Below, piece by piece: positions 17,409-24,572 of a stretch of 64,000 bases of DNA. The stretch is taken from contig NZ_NFIP01000008.1 in NCBI RefSeq assembly GCF_002161805.1, forward strand, positions 1 through 64,000. Direction: 5' to 3'. This DNA comes from Collinsella sp. An307. Its GTDB lineage: Bacteria; Actinomycetota; Coriobacteriia; Coriobacteriales; Coriobacteriaceae. The notes beneath the pieces were generated by a model that was not told the origin of the DNA, ran no database searches, and was given only the letters and a program-made list of their open reading frames with translations. Position numbers and translations under genes: made by a program. Within the stretch, counting starts at the first letter, position 1; the number at the start of each line of letters is the position of its first letter.

Positions 17409-18125
17409 ATGCTCCGTGCCATGATTGTCGACGATGAGGCTCCCGCCCGCTCCGAGTTGCGTTTCTTGTTGGAGCAGACGGGTAAGACGAGCTCCATCAT
17501 CGAGGCCTCGAGCGTTCGCTCTGCTATCGAAAAGCTTATGGAGAGCCGCGTTGACGTGGTGTTTCTCGACATTTCCATGCCGAGTGCGTCGGGCCTGCAG
17601 TTGGCAGAGGCCCTGCACAAGCTCAAGAACCCGCCTGCCGTTGTGTTTGTGACCGCCTACAGCGACCACGCCGTGGAGGCGTTCGATGTGGACGCGGTCG
17701 ACTACCTGCTCAAGCCCGTGGAGGAGGAGCGTCTGGAGCGCGCCCTCGCCAAGGTCGCTCTGCACGTCAAGCCGCAGGCCGAGCCCAAGTCGAGCATCGA
17801 GCGCATCCCGGTGGAGAAGGGCGGCCGCAAGGTCCTCATCCCCGTCGACCAGATTCGCTACATCATGGCCAAGGACGACTACTCCTGCATCTTTACCGAC
17901 GACGACCGCTTCCTGTCGACGACCTCGCTCGCTCAGTTTGAGTCGAAGCTCGGCGACTTTGGGTTCTTCCGCGTGCACCGCCGCTACATCGTGAACCTCG
18001 CTTGCGTCGAGGACGTCGAGACGGTGCCCTCCGGCGCAATCCAGCTCGGCATCACTGGTACCGACGAGCGTGTGCCCGTCTCGCGCCGTCGTGTCGTGCC
18101 GCTCAAAAAGGCGCTCAGCCTGTAG
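17409..18125 (+). CDS. LytTR-family response regulator
   Basis: The 238-residue protein has a receiver domain (about 1-115) with acidic pocket DDEAP, phosphoacceptor Asp in VVFLDISMP near 54, the conserved Thr/Ala in VFVTAYSD and Lys in YLLKPVEEERL. A LytTR DNA-binding domain fills about 133-238 (IRYIMAKDDYSCIF, FFRVHRRYIVNLACVE). The ATG at 17409 is eight bases after AAAGGG; the GTG at 17403 is too close. It is the partner of the LytS-type kinase just upstream. Its target operators cannot be read here. Confidence 0.92.
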   Translation: MLRAMIVDDEAPARSELRFLLEQTGKTSSIIEASSVRSAIEKLMESRVDVVFLDISMPSASGLQLAEALHKLKNPPAVVFVTAYSDHAVEAFDVDAVDYLLKPVEEERLERALAKVALHVKPQAEPKSSIERIPVEKGGRKVLIPVDQIRYIMAKDDYSCIFTDDDRFLSTTSLAQFESKLGDFGFFRVHRRYIVNLACVEDVETVPSGAIQLGITGTDERVPVSRRRVVPLKKALSL

Positions 18126-18210
18126 GCGCGCGGTGGGGTTCTGCGCGCTCATCAAACGGCTCTTTGGGCCTGCTGAGCGAGATGTAGAATCTGTTCGCCC
18201 TGCTCAGATG

Positions 18211-18219
18211 TGCTACACT
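18211..18219 (+). promoter_or_regulatory. Extended -10 promoter of YfcE-like gene
   Basis: TGCTACACT forms an extended -10 box 37 bases before the ATG at 18256. It is identical to the element before the C39-like gene on the other strand at 11436-11444. Confidence 0.4.
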
Positions 18220-18255
18220 GCCTGCTCGGATACACGAGTAAAGGATTTTCGCGAC

Positions 18256-18720
18256 ATGAAGCGCATCGATATCATCTCCGACACCCATGGTCGGCTCTCG
18301 CGCGCCCTTCTGGCAGAAATCAAAGGTGCCGACCTTGTCATCCATGCGGGGGACCTGACCTCCGAGGCCGATTGGGACATGCTCCAAAACTACGGCCCCA
18401 TCAAGGCTGTCCTGGGCAACAATGACTCCTTCTACAACTACGATCCGCCGCTCAAGCGCCTCAACACCTTTGAGTACGAGGGGCTTGTGTTTGCGGTCTC
18501 GCATTATCGCGAGGACCTGCCTGTCGGCGCGATCGACGTGGGTGTTTGCGGCCATACGCACCGAGCCCGCGTGGCCGAGCAGGGTCGTTGTTTGGTGGTG
18601 AACCCCGGCTCCGCCACGAGCCCGCGCGACTCCGCCAAGCCCTCCATTGCACGCATGTACGTTGAGGACGGCAAGGTGGTCTCCGTTGACATTTTGCGCA
18701 TCGCAAGTGCCTGGGAGTAG
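18256..18720 (+). CDS. YfcE/MJ0936-family metallophosphoesterase
   Basis: This 154-residue calcineurin-like phosphoesterase shows all metal-binding motifs in order: DTHG (about residue 8), HAGDLTS (about 33), GNND (about 55) and GHTHRA near 98. Relatives are cytoplasmic phosphodiesterases active on model substrates; the natural substrate is unknown. The ATG at 18256 follows AAGGA by ten bases. The open frame continues upstream to 18070 but that part overlaps the regulator gene and has no motifs. Confidence 0.85.
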   Translation: MKRIDIISDTHGRLSRALLAEIKGADLVIHAGDLTSEADWDMLQNYGPIKAVLGNNDSFYNYDPPLKRLNTFEYEGLVFAVSHYREDLPVGAIDVGVCGHTHRARVAEQGRCLVVNPGSATSPRDSAKPSIARMYVEDGKVVSVDILRIASAWE

Positions 18721-18810
18721 CGCGTCCGTCTTACCGTTGCCGATTCTTGAGACAAAAGCGCAGGTAGCAGTACGAGTTGGACGCTCTGCCAAAATTATTG
18801 AAAAAAGTAC

Positions 18811-18840
18811 TTGCGCCGCCGATTGTCTTCTGTGTATACT
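18811..18840 (+). promoter_or_regulatory. Promoter of tRNA-Asp
   Basis: TTGCGC (18811-18816) and TATACT (18835-18840) are separated by 18 bases and end 21 bases before the tRNA. The -10 box is strong and the position is right for a stable-RNA promoter. Confidence 0.6.
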
Positions 18841-18861
18841 TACCACCGCAGCATTTGCTGA

Positions 18862-18939
<78 letters not shown>

Positions 18940-18951
18940 TTGTCTGCTTTG

Positions 18952-18978
18952 AGACCCCGCTTCGGCGGGGTCTTTTTT
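18952..18978 (+). terminator. Intrinsic terminator of tRNA-Asp
   Basis: AGACCCCGC and GCGGGGTCT form a perfect 9-bp stem with the stable TTCG tetraloop and a run of T at 18973-18978, 12 bases after the tRNA. Confidence 0.95.
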
Positions 18979-19120
18979 CTAGCTGTCCGATTCGTGCAGG
19001 ATGCTCTGTCTACTCTTCCGGATGGTATAGTACCTACCGTGTATCATTTCCAACCACCGGTACCGCTTGTGGCGTCGCCGGATTACAGCCCGCTTAGGCG
19101 GGCAGCGGCAAGGGGATAGC

Positions 19121-19609
19121 ATGGACATCTCGAGAAAGACCGACTACGCGCTGCGTATCCTCTCTATCTTGGTCGAGAGCGACGGTGCGCTGCTCTCTGT
19201 CCGTACGGCGGCCGACCAGGTGGACGTACCCTACTCCTTTGCCCGCTCCATCCAGCACGGTCTCGTGCAGGCTGGCATTATCGAGAGTCTGCGCGGTGTG
19301 CACGGCGGTATGCGCCTCAAGGCGGATCCTGCCAAGGTTACCGTTAAAGACATCGTGGAGGCGGTCCAAGGTCCGCTCTACTTCAACGATTGCACCGCGC
19401 CCGACGGTTTCTGCGAGCGCATGGACAGCTGCTGCTATCACCCGCTCTGGAACGGCCTCACCGCCCTGGTTGCAAGCTACCTCGACTCCGTCACGCTCGA
19501 AGACGTGGTCAAGCACCGCAGGTTCCCCGCCGTCGAGAGCCAGTTCGCCGACCGCGAGGCGTTCTGCTCCTACGCAGGTTGCGGCACTGCCTGGAAGCTC
19601 GAGCAGTAA
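19121..19609 (+). CDS. Rrf2-family transcriptional regulator with cysteine cluster
   Basis: The 162-residue protein starts with the Rrf2 pattern MDISRKTDYALRIL and has a winged helix (about 1-75, with VPYSFARSIQHGLVQAGIIES). A cysteine-rich loop CTAPDGFCERMDSCCYH at about 91-107 is where Fe-S-binding relatives such as IscR, NsrR or RsrR hold their cluster. Two more cysteines occur near the C terminus (FCSYAGCG). It probably senses redox, oxygen or nitrosative stress. AAGGGGAT precedes the ATG at 19121. The MutY-like gene and rubrerythrin follow on the same strand, and rubrerythrin is a plausible target. Confidence 0.85.
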   Translation: MDISRKTDYALRILSILVESDGALLSVRTAADQVDVPYSFARSIQHGLVQAGIIESLRGVHGGMRLKADPAKVTVKDIVEAVQGPLYFNDCTAPDGFCERMDSCCYHPLWNGLTALVASYLDSVTLEDVVKHRRFPAVESQFADREAFCSYAGCGTAWKLEQ

Positions 19610-19617
19610 CCTCCGCC

Positions 19618-20535
19618 ATGGAACTCAACGCCTTTAGGACCCTTATGCGCGCCGAGGGCGCGCGCCTCTACCGCGATCTGCCGTGGCGCCGCACACGCGA
19701 GCCCTACATCATCTGGCTTTCCGAGGTCATGCTCCAGCAGACGCAGGTACCGCGCGTCGAGGGGTATCTGCCGCGCTGGCTCGACCGGTTTCCTTCCGTG
19801 GAGGCGCTCGCCGCCGCGCCCGTTGCCGATGTTTTGGAGCTTTGGCAGGGTATGGGCTACAATCGCCGCGCGCTCGCACTGCGCGAGGCCGCGGGGCAGA
19901 TCGTCTCGCGTTTTGACGGAGTGTTTCCGCACGACACGGCGGAGCTCGTGTCGCTCCCCGGTATTGGCCCCGCTACGGCGCAGGGCATCCGCGCGTTTGC
20001 CTTTGACCTGCCCGGCGTGTATCTCGAGACCAACGTGCGGACCGTGTTTCTCCACCACTTCTTTCCCGATGTTCCCGGCGTGCCCGACCGCGAGCTCATT
20101 CCGCTGATCGAGCAAACTTGTCCCGCCGCGCCCGAGGATGCCCTGGGGAGCGACTCTATGCCCGACGAACTTCATGCGGCGCCCCAAGATGCCCTCGATA
20201 CGCCGCGTAACTGGTACTATGCGCTGCTCGACTACGGCGCCTATCTCAAGAAGACCATCCCTAATCCTTCGCGTCGCTCGGCGGGGCATGTGCGGCAGTC
20301 TCGTTTTGAGGGCTCGCGTCGCCAGAAGCGGGCAGAGGTCGTACGCTTGCTGCTGGCGGCTCGTGACGAGGGGCTACCTGGGCTTGCCTTCGACGATGTC
20401 CGCGCCCGCTTGGACGCGTTTGAGGCAACGGCGGGCCGTAATCCCGTTGCGGCGGATGAGGTGGAGGCGATCCTCGCGGCGCTCGCGCGAGAGGGCTTTT
20501 GCGCTGAGAGCGATGGCGTTTGGGCAATTGCGTAG
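19618..20535 (+). CDS. Clusterless MutY-like HhH-GPD DNA glycosylase
   Basis: The 305-residue protein aligns by eye with A/G-specific adenine glycosylase over the HhH-GPD core: IIWLSEVMLQQTQVPRVEGY (Glu36 matches the catalytic glutamate), WQGMGYNRRA and the hairpin LPGIGPATAQGIRAF at 113-127. MutY has LDGNVKRV at the catalytic Asp position; here it is YLETNVRTVF with Glu137. The C-X6-C-X2-C-X5-C iron-sulfur loop is absent; only two scattered cysteines exist in the protein. The C terminus (about 215-305) is a winged-helix-like extension rather than a NUDIX-like 8-oxoG domain. It starts eight bases after the Rrf2 gene. The exact base specificity is uncertain. Confidence 0.75.
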   Translation: MELNAFRTLMRAEGARLYRDLPWRRTREPYIIWLSEVMLQQTQVPRVEGYLPRWLDRFPSVEALAAAPVADVLELWQGMGYNRRALALREAAGQIVSRFDGVFPHDTAELVSLPGIGPATAQGIRAFAFDLPGVYLETNVRTVFLHHFFPDVPGVPDRELIPLIEQTCPAAPEDALGSDSMPDELHAAPQDALDTPRNWYYALLDYGAYLKKTIPNPSRRSAGHVRQSRFEGSRRQKRAEVVRLLLAARDEGLPGLAFDDVRARLDAFEATAGRNPVAADEVEAILAALAREGFCAESDGVWAIA

Positions 20536-20571
20536 CAACAGATGCCGCTGATGGCGTTGCGCATAAATGGG

Positions 20572-20577
20572 TATAAC
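20572..20577 (+). promoter_or_regulatory. Possible -10 box of rubrerythrin gene
   Basis: TATAAC at 20572-20577 lies 58 bases before the rubrerythrin ATG in the 100-bp gap after the glycosylase gene. No good -35 is seen at 17 bases, so an activator or an extended element may be needed. Confidence 0.35.
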
Positions 20578-20635
20578 AAGTAAACGCGCAGATAGCGCGC
20601 AACATACCGTTCTCATAGAAGGGAAAGGGATACCC

Positions 20636-21175
20636 ATGGACTTTGAGAACTCTCAGACCAAGAAGAACCTCGAGACTGCATTTGCCGGTGAGTCGCAGGC
20701 TCACACCAAGTATCGTTATTACGCCTCGCAGGCTAAGAAGGACGGCTACGTTCAGATCCAGAACATCTTTATGGAGACGGCCCTCAACGAGTCCGAGCAT
20801 GCCAAGCTTTGGTTCAAGTACCTGCACGGCGGCGCGGTGCCCGGTACCCTCGACAACCTGAAGGATGCCGCCTCCGGCGAGAACTACGAGTGGACCACCA
20901 TGTACGACGAGTTCGCGAAGACCGCCGAGGAGGAGGGCTTCAAGGAGATCGCCGCCAAGTTCCGTGGCGTCGGCGCGGTTGAGAAGGCTCATGAGGAGCG
21001 CTATCTCAAGCTCGCTGAGCGCGTGGAGAAGGGCGAGGTCTTCGATCGCGAGGGCGTCAAGGTCTGGAAGTGCCTGAACTGCGGCCATCTGCATGTTGGT
21101 CCGGCTGCCCCGCAGGTCTGCCCGGTCTGCAACCATCCGCAGAGCTACTTCGAGGAGCAGGTCGTCAACTACTAA
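20636..21175 (+). CDS. rbr: Rubrerythrin
   Basis: The 179-residue non-haem iron protein reduces hydrogen peroxide in the cytoplasm of anaerobes. The ferritin-like di-iron domain (about 1-135) has the ExxH ligand sets in [25 protein letters not shown] and [12 protein letters not shown] rubredoxin-like domain at the end carries CLNCGH and CPVCNH. The ATG at 20636 follows AGGGAAAGGGA. Strong codon bias suggests high expression. The gene ends in a long terminator whose tip is nearly identical to that of the PFOR terminator, linking two oxygen-sensitive-metabolism genes. Confidence 0.95.
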   Translation: MDFENSQTKKNLETAFAGESQAHTKYRYYASQAKKDGYVQIQNIFMETALNESEHAKLWFKYLHGGAVPGTLDNLKDAASGENYEWTTMYDEFAKTAEEEGFKEIAAKFRGVGAVEKAHEERYLKLAERVEKGEVFDREGVKVWKCLNCGHLHVGPAAPQVCPVCNHPQSYFEEQVVNY

Positions 21176-21198
21176 GGTCTGAGCTTCACACCTGAGGG

Positions 21199-21294
21199 GG
21201 AGGCCCCCGAAGGAGTTCCCACGCGAACGTCCTCGCGCTTGCGCGCTGCGGAATGTTCGCTTAGGGAATCTCCTTCGGGGGCCTCCTCTTGTTT
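21199..21294 (+). terminator. Long intrinsic terminator after rubrerythrin with conserved apical module
   Basis: The basal arms GAGGCCCCCGAAGGAG (21200-21215) and CTCCTTCGGGGGCCTC (21270-21285) pair perfectly. Above them are TTCCC/GGGAA and GCGAAC/GTTCGC, and a T-rich tail follows. Bases 21219-21265 match 5507-5553 in 46 of 47 positions although the basal arms are unrelated in sequence. Confidence 0.9.
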
Positions 21295-21348
21295 GAAGCT
21301 CGGACGGGCCGGGGGTCTGGGTCGAGAGGCGCCTATTATTGGCGGGGG

Positions 21349-21377
21349 TTGACAAGAGGCTCTGCGCGTTCCATGCT
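21349..21377 (+). promoter_or_regulatory. Promoter of the single-span membrane protein gene
   Basis: A consensus TTGACA lies at 21349-21354 and CATGCT follows after 17 bases (21372-21377), 44 bases before the ATG at 21421. The -35 is perfect but the -10 is weak. Confidence 0.4.
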
Positions 21378-21420
21378 GTAGGCTCCGTCTCCGCACTCCT
21401 CTCTAGAGGAGGCGTTTGGT

Positions 21421-21870
21421 ATGGACCTGTTTATCGAGACGGAAGAGTCGCGGGCAAAGCGGCTCGCACATGTGGTCGGTGAGGCGGCGGGACCGCTTTT
21501 TACACCGCCAGAAACTCCCAGACAATCGAATGAGCCATCGGACGATAAGCGTCCTCAGAGCGCGCGCGGCGAGCGACCGGATAGGTCGTACTCGCTCGAG
21601 CAAGAGGCGTATCGCGAGGAGCTCGCCTTTGATAGGCGCCGCCAGCGGCGTCGCAAGGTGCTTGCTGCCGTGCGATTGCTTGCCGCGGTAGTGCTCGTCC
21701 CCATTGCTTTGATAGCCCTGTTTATTGCCAGCTATGCGCTCACCTGTATTGCGAGTGGTGCCACCCCCGCAGAGGTGGGGGAGCTGCTGCATGATCTCTT
21801 CTACTCAGTGGTCACAACGTTTCAGGCGTATGCATCTCAAGCAAGCAATCGGTTTTCTCTTAAATACTAA
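21421..21870 (+). CDS. Hypothetical single-span membrane protein
   Basis: I do not recognise this 149-residue protein. Residues 1-75 are polar and charged, ending in an arginine-rich stretch DRRRQRRRKV. One or two hydrophobic segments follow (about 79-108), then a short tail. The arginines before the span predict a cytoplasmic N terminus. GGAGG lies eight to nine bases before the ATG at 21421. The next gene, a HicB/HTH protein, follows after about 70 bases and could be in the same unit. Confidence 0.6.
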   Translation: MDLFIETEESRAKRLAHVVGEAAGPLFTPPETPRQSNEPSDDKRPQSARGERPDRSYSLEQEAYREELAFDRRRQRRRKVLAAVRLLAAVVLVPIALIALFIASYALTCIASGATPAEVGELLHDLFYSVVTTFQAYASQASNRFSLKY

Positions 21871-21907
21871 ACCTAGTTAATGTTTATGGAATAGTGAGGA
21901 GGATTGC

Positions 21908-21928
21908 ATGACAAGAAGGCGAGATTAA
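21908..21928 (+). CDS. Six-codon leader ORF (M-T-R-R-R-D)
   Basis: ATG at 21908 has an ideal GAGGAGG site five bases upstream, better than that of most genes here. It reads six codons: ATG, ACA, AGA, AGG, CGA, GAT, then TAA. The three consecutive arginine codons are all types that are rare in this GC-rich genome. The stop overlaps the AAGGGGGG site of the following gene. This has the shape of a leader peptide whose translation or stalling could control the downstream gene. It is too short to prove by coding statistics. Confidence 0.35.
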   Translation: MTRRRD

Positions 21929-21939
21929 GGGGGGCTATC

Positions 21940-22443
21940 GTGCAGTTTTGCGTATACGAATTCGAATTTATTCCAACGGAAGGCTATTATGTGGTGCTCC
22001 CCTTCGATATGGGGGGAGGAACGCAGGGCGAGGACTTTGCCGACGCCTGCGATATGGCAGCGGACTGGCTCAAGTGCGTTATCGAAGAGCATGAGATTTC
22101 CGGGAAGCCCATGCCCAAAGCCACCTTTGGCAACACGCCGCGGTATGAGAACAGCAAGATTGTTGTTATCGGCGTGTCGGCGGGTAGGGAGACTATCCCT
22201 AAGTTGTCCGCGGCGGACGCGGCGCGCCGTCTTGGTGTGACACCCGCGCGGGTGTCACAGATGGTTAAAGGCCACGTTATTACGGGCTGGCGAGAGGGGA
22301 CGCGCGCGTGGGTCGACTTGGAGTCGCTCGAGAACTACATGAAGCGCCGTCGCTGCGCAGGTCGTCCCAAGAAGACCTGCGCGCCGGACGTCCCTGCTGA
22401 CGAGGACATAGCAGACGATGCACCGCAGGCGGCCGTAGGGTAG
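21940..22443 (+). CDS. HicB-like domain protein with C-terminal helix-turn-helix
   Basis: The 167-residue protein (from GTG at 21940, AAGGGGGG five bases upstream) has an N-terminal HicB-like partial RNase-H fold: YEFEFIPTEGYYVVLPFDM, then ADACDMAADWL. The C-terminal part has a clear helix-turn-helix, SAADAARRLGVTPARVSQMV, and an ARG/GRP-type basic tail. HicB antitoxins bind DNA and neutralise HicA toxins, but no HicA-like ORF is adjacent. An in-frame TTG at 21904 abuts a ribosome site that instead fits the six-codon leader. A perfect 24-bp palindrome lies inside the helix-turn-helix coding region. Confidence 0.65.
   Translation: MQFCVYEFEFIPTEGYYVVLPFDMGGGTQGEDFADACDMAADWLKCVIEEHEISGKPMPKATFGNTPRYENSKIVVIGVSAGRETIPKLSAADAARRLGVTPARVSQMVKGHVITGWREGTRAWVDLESLENYMKRRRCAGRPKKTCAPDVPADEDIADDAPQAAVG
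22236..22259. repeat. Perfect 24-bp palindrome inside the HicB/HTH gene
   Basis: TGTGACACCCGC is followed directly by its exact reverse complement GCGGGTGTCACA. It encodes part of the recognition region of the helix-turn-helix. It may be an intragenic operator or a strong RNA hairpin; either is inference. Confidence 0.75.
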
Positions 22444-22473
22444 CTACGGATCAGGGCGATTCGTGGGGCAGCG

Positions 22474-23133
22474 TTAGGCACGCTCGCTGGGGCAGAGGTC
22501 CGCGAGAGGGCACTCGCCGCACTTGGGGCTGCGCGCGTCGCAAATCTCGCGGCCAAAGCTGATCCACTGGTGGTTGACCTGGTCCCAGTACTCGCGCGGG
22601 AGGATCTTCAACAGGTCCTGCTCCGTCTTTAGGGGCTCTTTGGCATGCGTTTTGGGCGAGAGCATGAGGCGATGGGCGATGCGGTTGACGTGTGTGTCGA
22701 CCGCGATGCCCTCCACGATGCCAAACCCAACGTTGAGGACGATGTTAGCCGTCTTGCGCCCCACGCCGGGGAGCTTGACGAGCTCCTTCATGTCGGCAGG
22801 CACCTCGCCGCCGTAATCGGCTACGATCATCTGGGCGCACTCGACAGCGTGGACCGCCTTGGTCTTGTAGAAGCCAAGCGAGCGGATAACCTCGGCGACC
22901 TCGGCAGGCGTGGCGGACGCCATGGCCTCGGGCGTGGGCCAGCGACGGAACAGCTCCGGGGTGACCTTGTTCACTTGGGCGTCGGTCGTTTGCGCGGAGA
23001 GCAAGACCGAGATGACCAGCCGGAAGGGATTCTCGTGGTCGAGGAAGCACTCGACCGGTCCGTAGCGGCGGTTCAGGCGCTCGCAGACCTCGATGGCGCG
23101 GGCGCGCTTAGCGGCGTTGGTTTCGCGGGGCAT
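22474..23133 (-). CDS. nth: Endonuclease III
   Basis: This 219-residue base-excision repair glycosylase/AP lyase removes oxidised pyrimidines. The helix-hairpin-helix LPGVGRKTANIVL carries the catalytic lysine, VDTHVNRIAHRL carries the catalytic aspartate, and the C terminus has the full [4Fe-4S] motif C-X6-C-X2-C-X5-C (CDARSPKC, GEC, PLADLC). The ATG at 23133 has GAGGAGGA upstream; the frame extends to a GTG at 23157 without a site. It starts two bases after the rmuC stop, so the two repair genes form an operon. It contrasts with the clusterless MutY-like gene 2 kb away. Confidence 0.95.
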   Translation of the reverse strand: MPRETNAAKRARAIEVCERLNRRYGPVECFLDHENPFRLVISVLLSAQTTDAQVNKVTPELFRRWPTPEAMASATPAEVAEVIRSLGFYKTKAVHAVECAQMIVADYGGEVPADMKELVKLPGVGRKTANIVLNVGFGIVEGIAVDTHVNRIAHRLMLSPKTHAKEPLKTEQDLLKILPREYWDQVNHQWISFGREICDARSPKCGECPLADLCPSERA

Positions 23134-23134
23134 G

Positions 23135-24532
23135 TCAGTCCTCCTCTGCGGTGACAATCATCTCGTCCGAGGCGTGGGCTGCTTCCAGGGTCTCTACCCC
23201 TATGATGCGCTCGGCCTCGGCGGGGTCCTCGAGCTCGGTGATGCTACGGAGCTTGCGCTCCATCGCGCGCGTGCGCGTGCCCACGAGCGTATCGACCGTG
23301 CGGCTTACGGTGCCGAGCTGCTTTTGGGCCTGGCGGAGCATCTTCTGATAGGTGCCAAACTCGGTCTTGACGGCCGCGAGCACCGTTTGGATCTCGCTGG
23401 CACGCTGCTGGATGGCAACGGTCTGAAAGCCCATCTGCAGGCTGTTGAGCAGAGCCGCCATAGTGCTCGGGCCCGCCACGTTCACCCGGTAGGTGCGTTG
23501 CAGCTCCTCAAGAAGCCCCGGGCGGTTCGCGACCTCGGCGTAAAGCCCCTCAAAGGGCAAAAAGAGGATGCCAAAGGCGGTAGTTGCCGGCGGCTCGAGG
23601 TACTTCTCGCGAATGTCGCGCGCCTCGTCCTTCAAACGGCGCTCGAGCTGCTTCCAGGCCGCCTCGGCGGCAGCGGTGTCGCCCGTGTCGAGCGCCTCGC
23701 GCAGGTGCTCATAGGTATCGCCGGGGAACTTGGCGTCGATGGGCAGGTAGATGGTCTCTCCGGCGTCACCGGGCAGCTTGACGGCAAACTCGACGCGGTT
23801 GGCGCTGCCGGGTACCGTTGCCACGTCGCAGTCGTACTGGCCGGGGGCGAGCATCTCGGCCAAGATGGCGCCGAGCTGGACCTCGCCCAAGATGCCGCGC
23901 GTCTTCACGCCCGAGAGTACGCGCTTGAGTCCGCCCACGTCGGAGGCCAGACTCTGCATCTCGCCCAGACCGCGCCCCACCTTGTCGAGGCTCTCGTTCA
24001 CGAGCGCAAACGATTGCGTGATGCGGTCGTTCAGCGTCTTCTGCAGTTTCTCGTCCACGGTGGCGCGCATGCGGTCGAGCTGCGTGTTGGTGTCGCTGCG
24101 AATATCGGTGAGCTGGCGTTCGACACTGCCGCGCACATCGGTGAGCTGCGTGTTTAGGGTCTCGCCCATCTGGGCGAGGCGCGCGTCGATCGTCTGGCGG
24201 TTGATGTCGAGTTGCTGGGCAACATCGCGGCGCACGCCGTCGGTGCGCTCATCGGACTCGCCGATGCGCTGTACCAGCGTGTCGTGCCGCTGGCGGCTAA
24301 GCGCGGACTCGGTTGAGGCGTGCTGGGCGATAAGGGCGAGGTTGCCGCGCATCTGGGCAAGCTCCTCCTGCGCGCCGGCGAGTGCCCGTTCGAGCTCCTC
24401 GCTCCGTTCAAGCTGTTGGGCGCCCTGCCGCTCTCCCGCAGCGAGGCGCGCACACATGAGCGCAACGAGCACGATAAGCGCCACAAGCAGCGCTCCGATA
24501 ACGATCATCATGATAAAGACCGGCTGGTCCAT
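23135..24532 (-). CDS. rmuC: DNA recombination protein RmuC
   Basis: The 465-residue protein has one N-terminal membrane span (about 5-29), a long coiled coil (about 40-190, rich in Gln, Glu and Arg) and the RmuC nuclease-like core (about 200-400) with GILGEVQLGAILAEML, LPIDAKFPGD and GILFLPFEGLYAE. The family limits inversions and is predicted to be a membrane-tethered nuclease. The ATG at 24532 is six bases after AAAGG; the ATG at 24538 abuts it. nth follows immediately, consistent with a DNA maintenance operon. Confidence 0.9.
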   Translation of the reverse strand: MDQPVFIMMIVIGALLVALIVLVALMCARLAAGERQGAQQLERSEELERALAGAQEELAQMRGNLALIAQHASTESALSRQRHDTLVQRIGESDERTDGVRRDVAQQLDINRQTIDARLAQMGETLNTQLTDVRGSVERQLTDIRSDTNTQLDRMRATVDEKLQKTLNDRITQSFALVNESLDKVGRGLGEMQSLASDVGGLKRVLSGVKTRGILGEVQLGAILAEMLAPGQYDCDVATVPGSANRVEFAVKLPGDAGETIYLPIDAKFPGDTYEHLREALDTGDTAAAEAAWKQLERRLKDEARDIREKYLEPPATTAFGILFLPFEGLYAEVANRPGLLEELQRTYRVNVAGPSTMAALLNSLQMGFQTVAIQQRASEIQTVLAAVKTEFGTYQKMLRQAQKQLGTVSRTVDTLVGTRTRAMERKLRSITELEDPAEAERIIGVETLEAAHASDEMIVTAEED

Positions 24533-24572
24533 AGGCATCCTTTCGAGGTGCGCGTGGTTTGCCGACGCGGGC

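Noticed and set aside
16041-18155. A 704-codon minus-strand frame across the kinase and regulator genes.
   Set aside because: It spans two genes with intact motifs on the plus strand and has no ribosome site or domain of its own.
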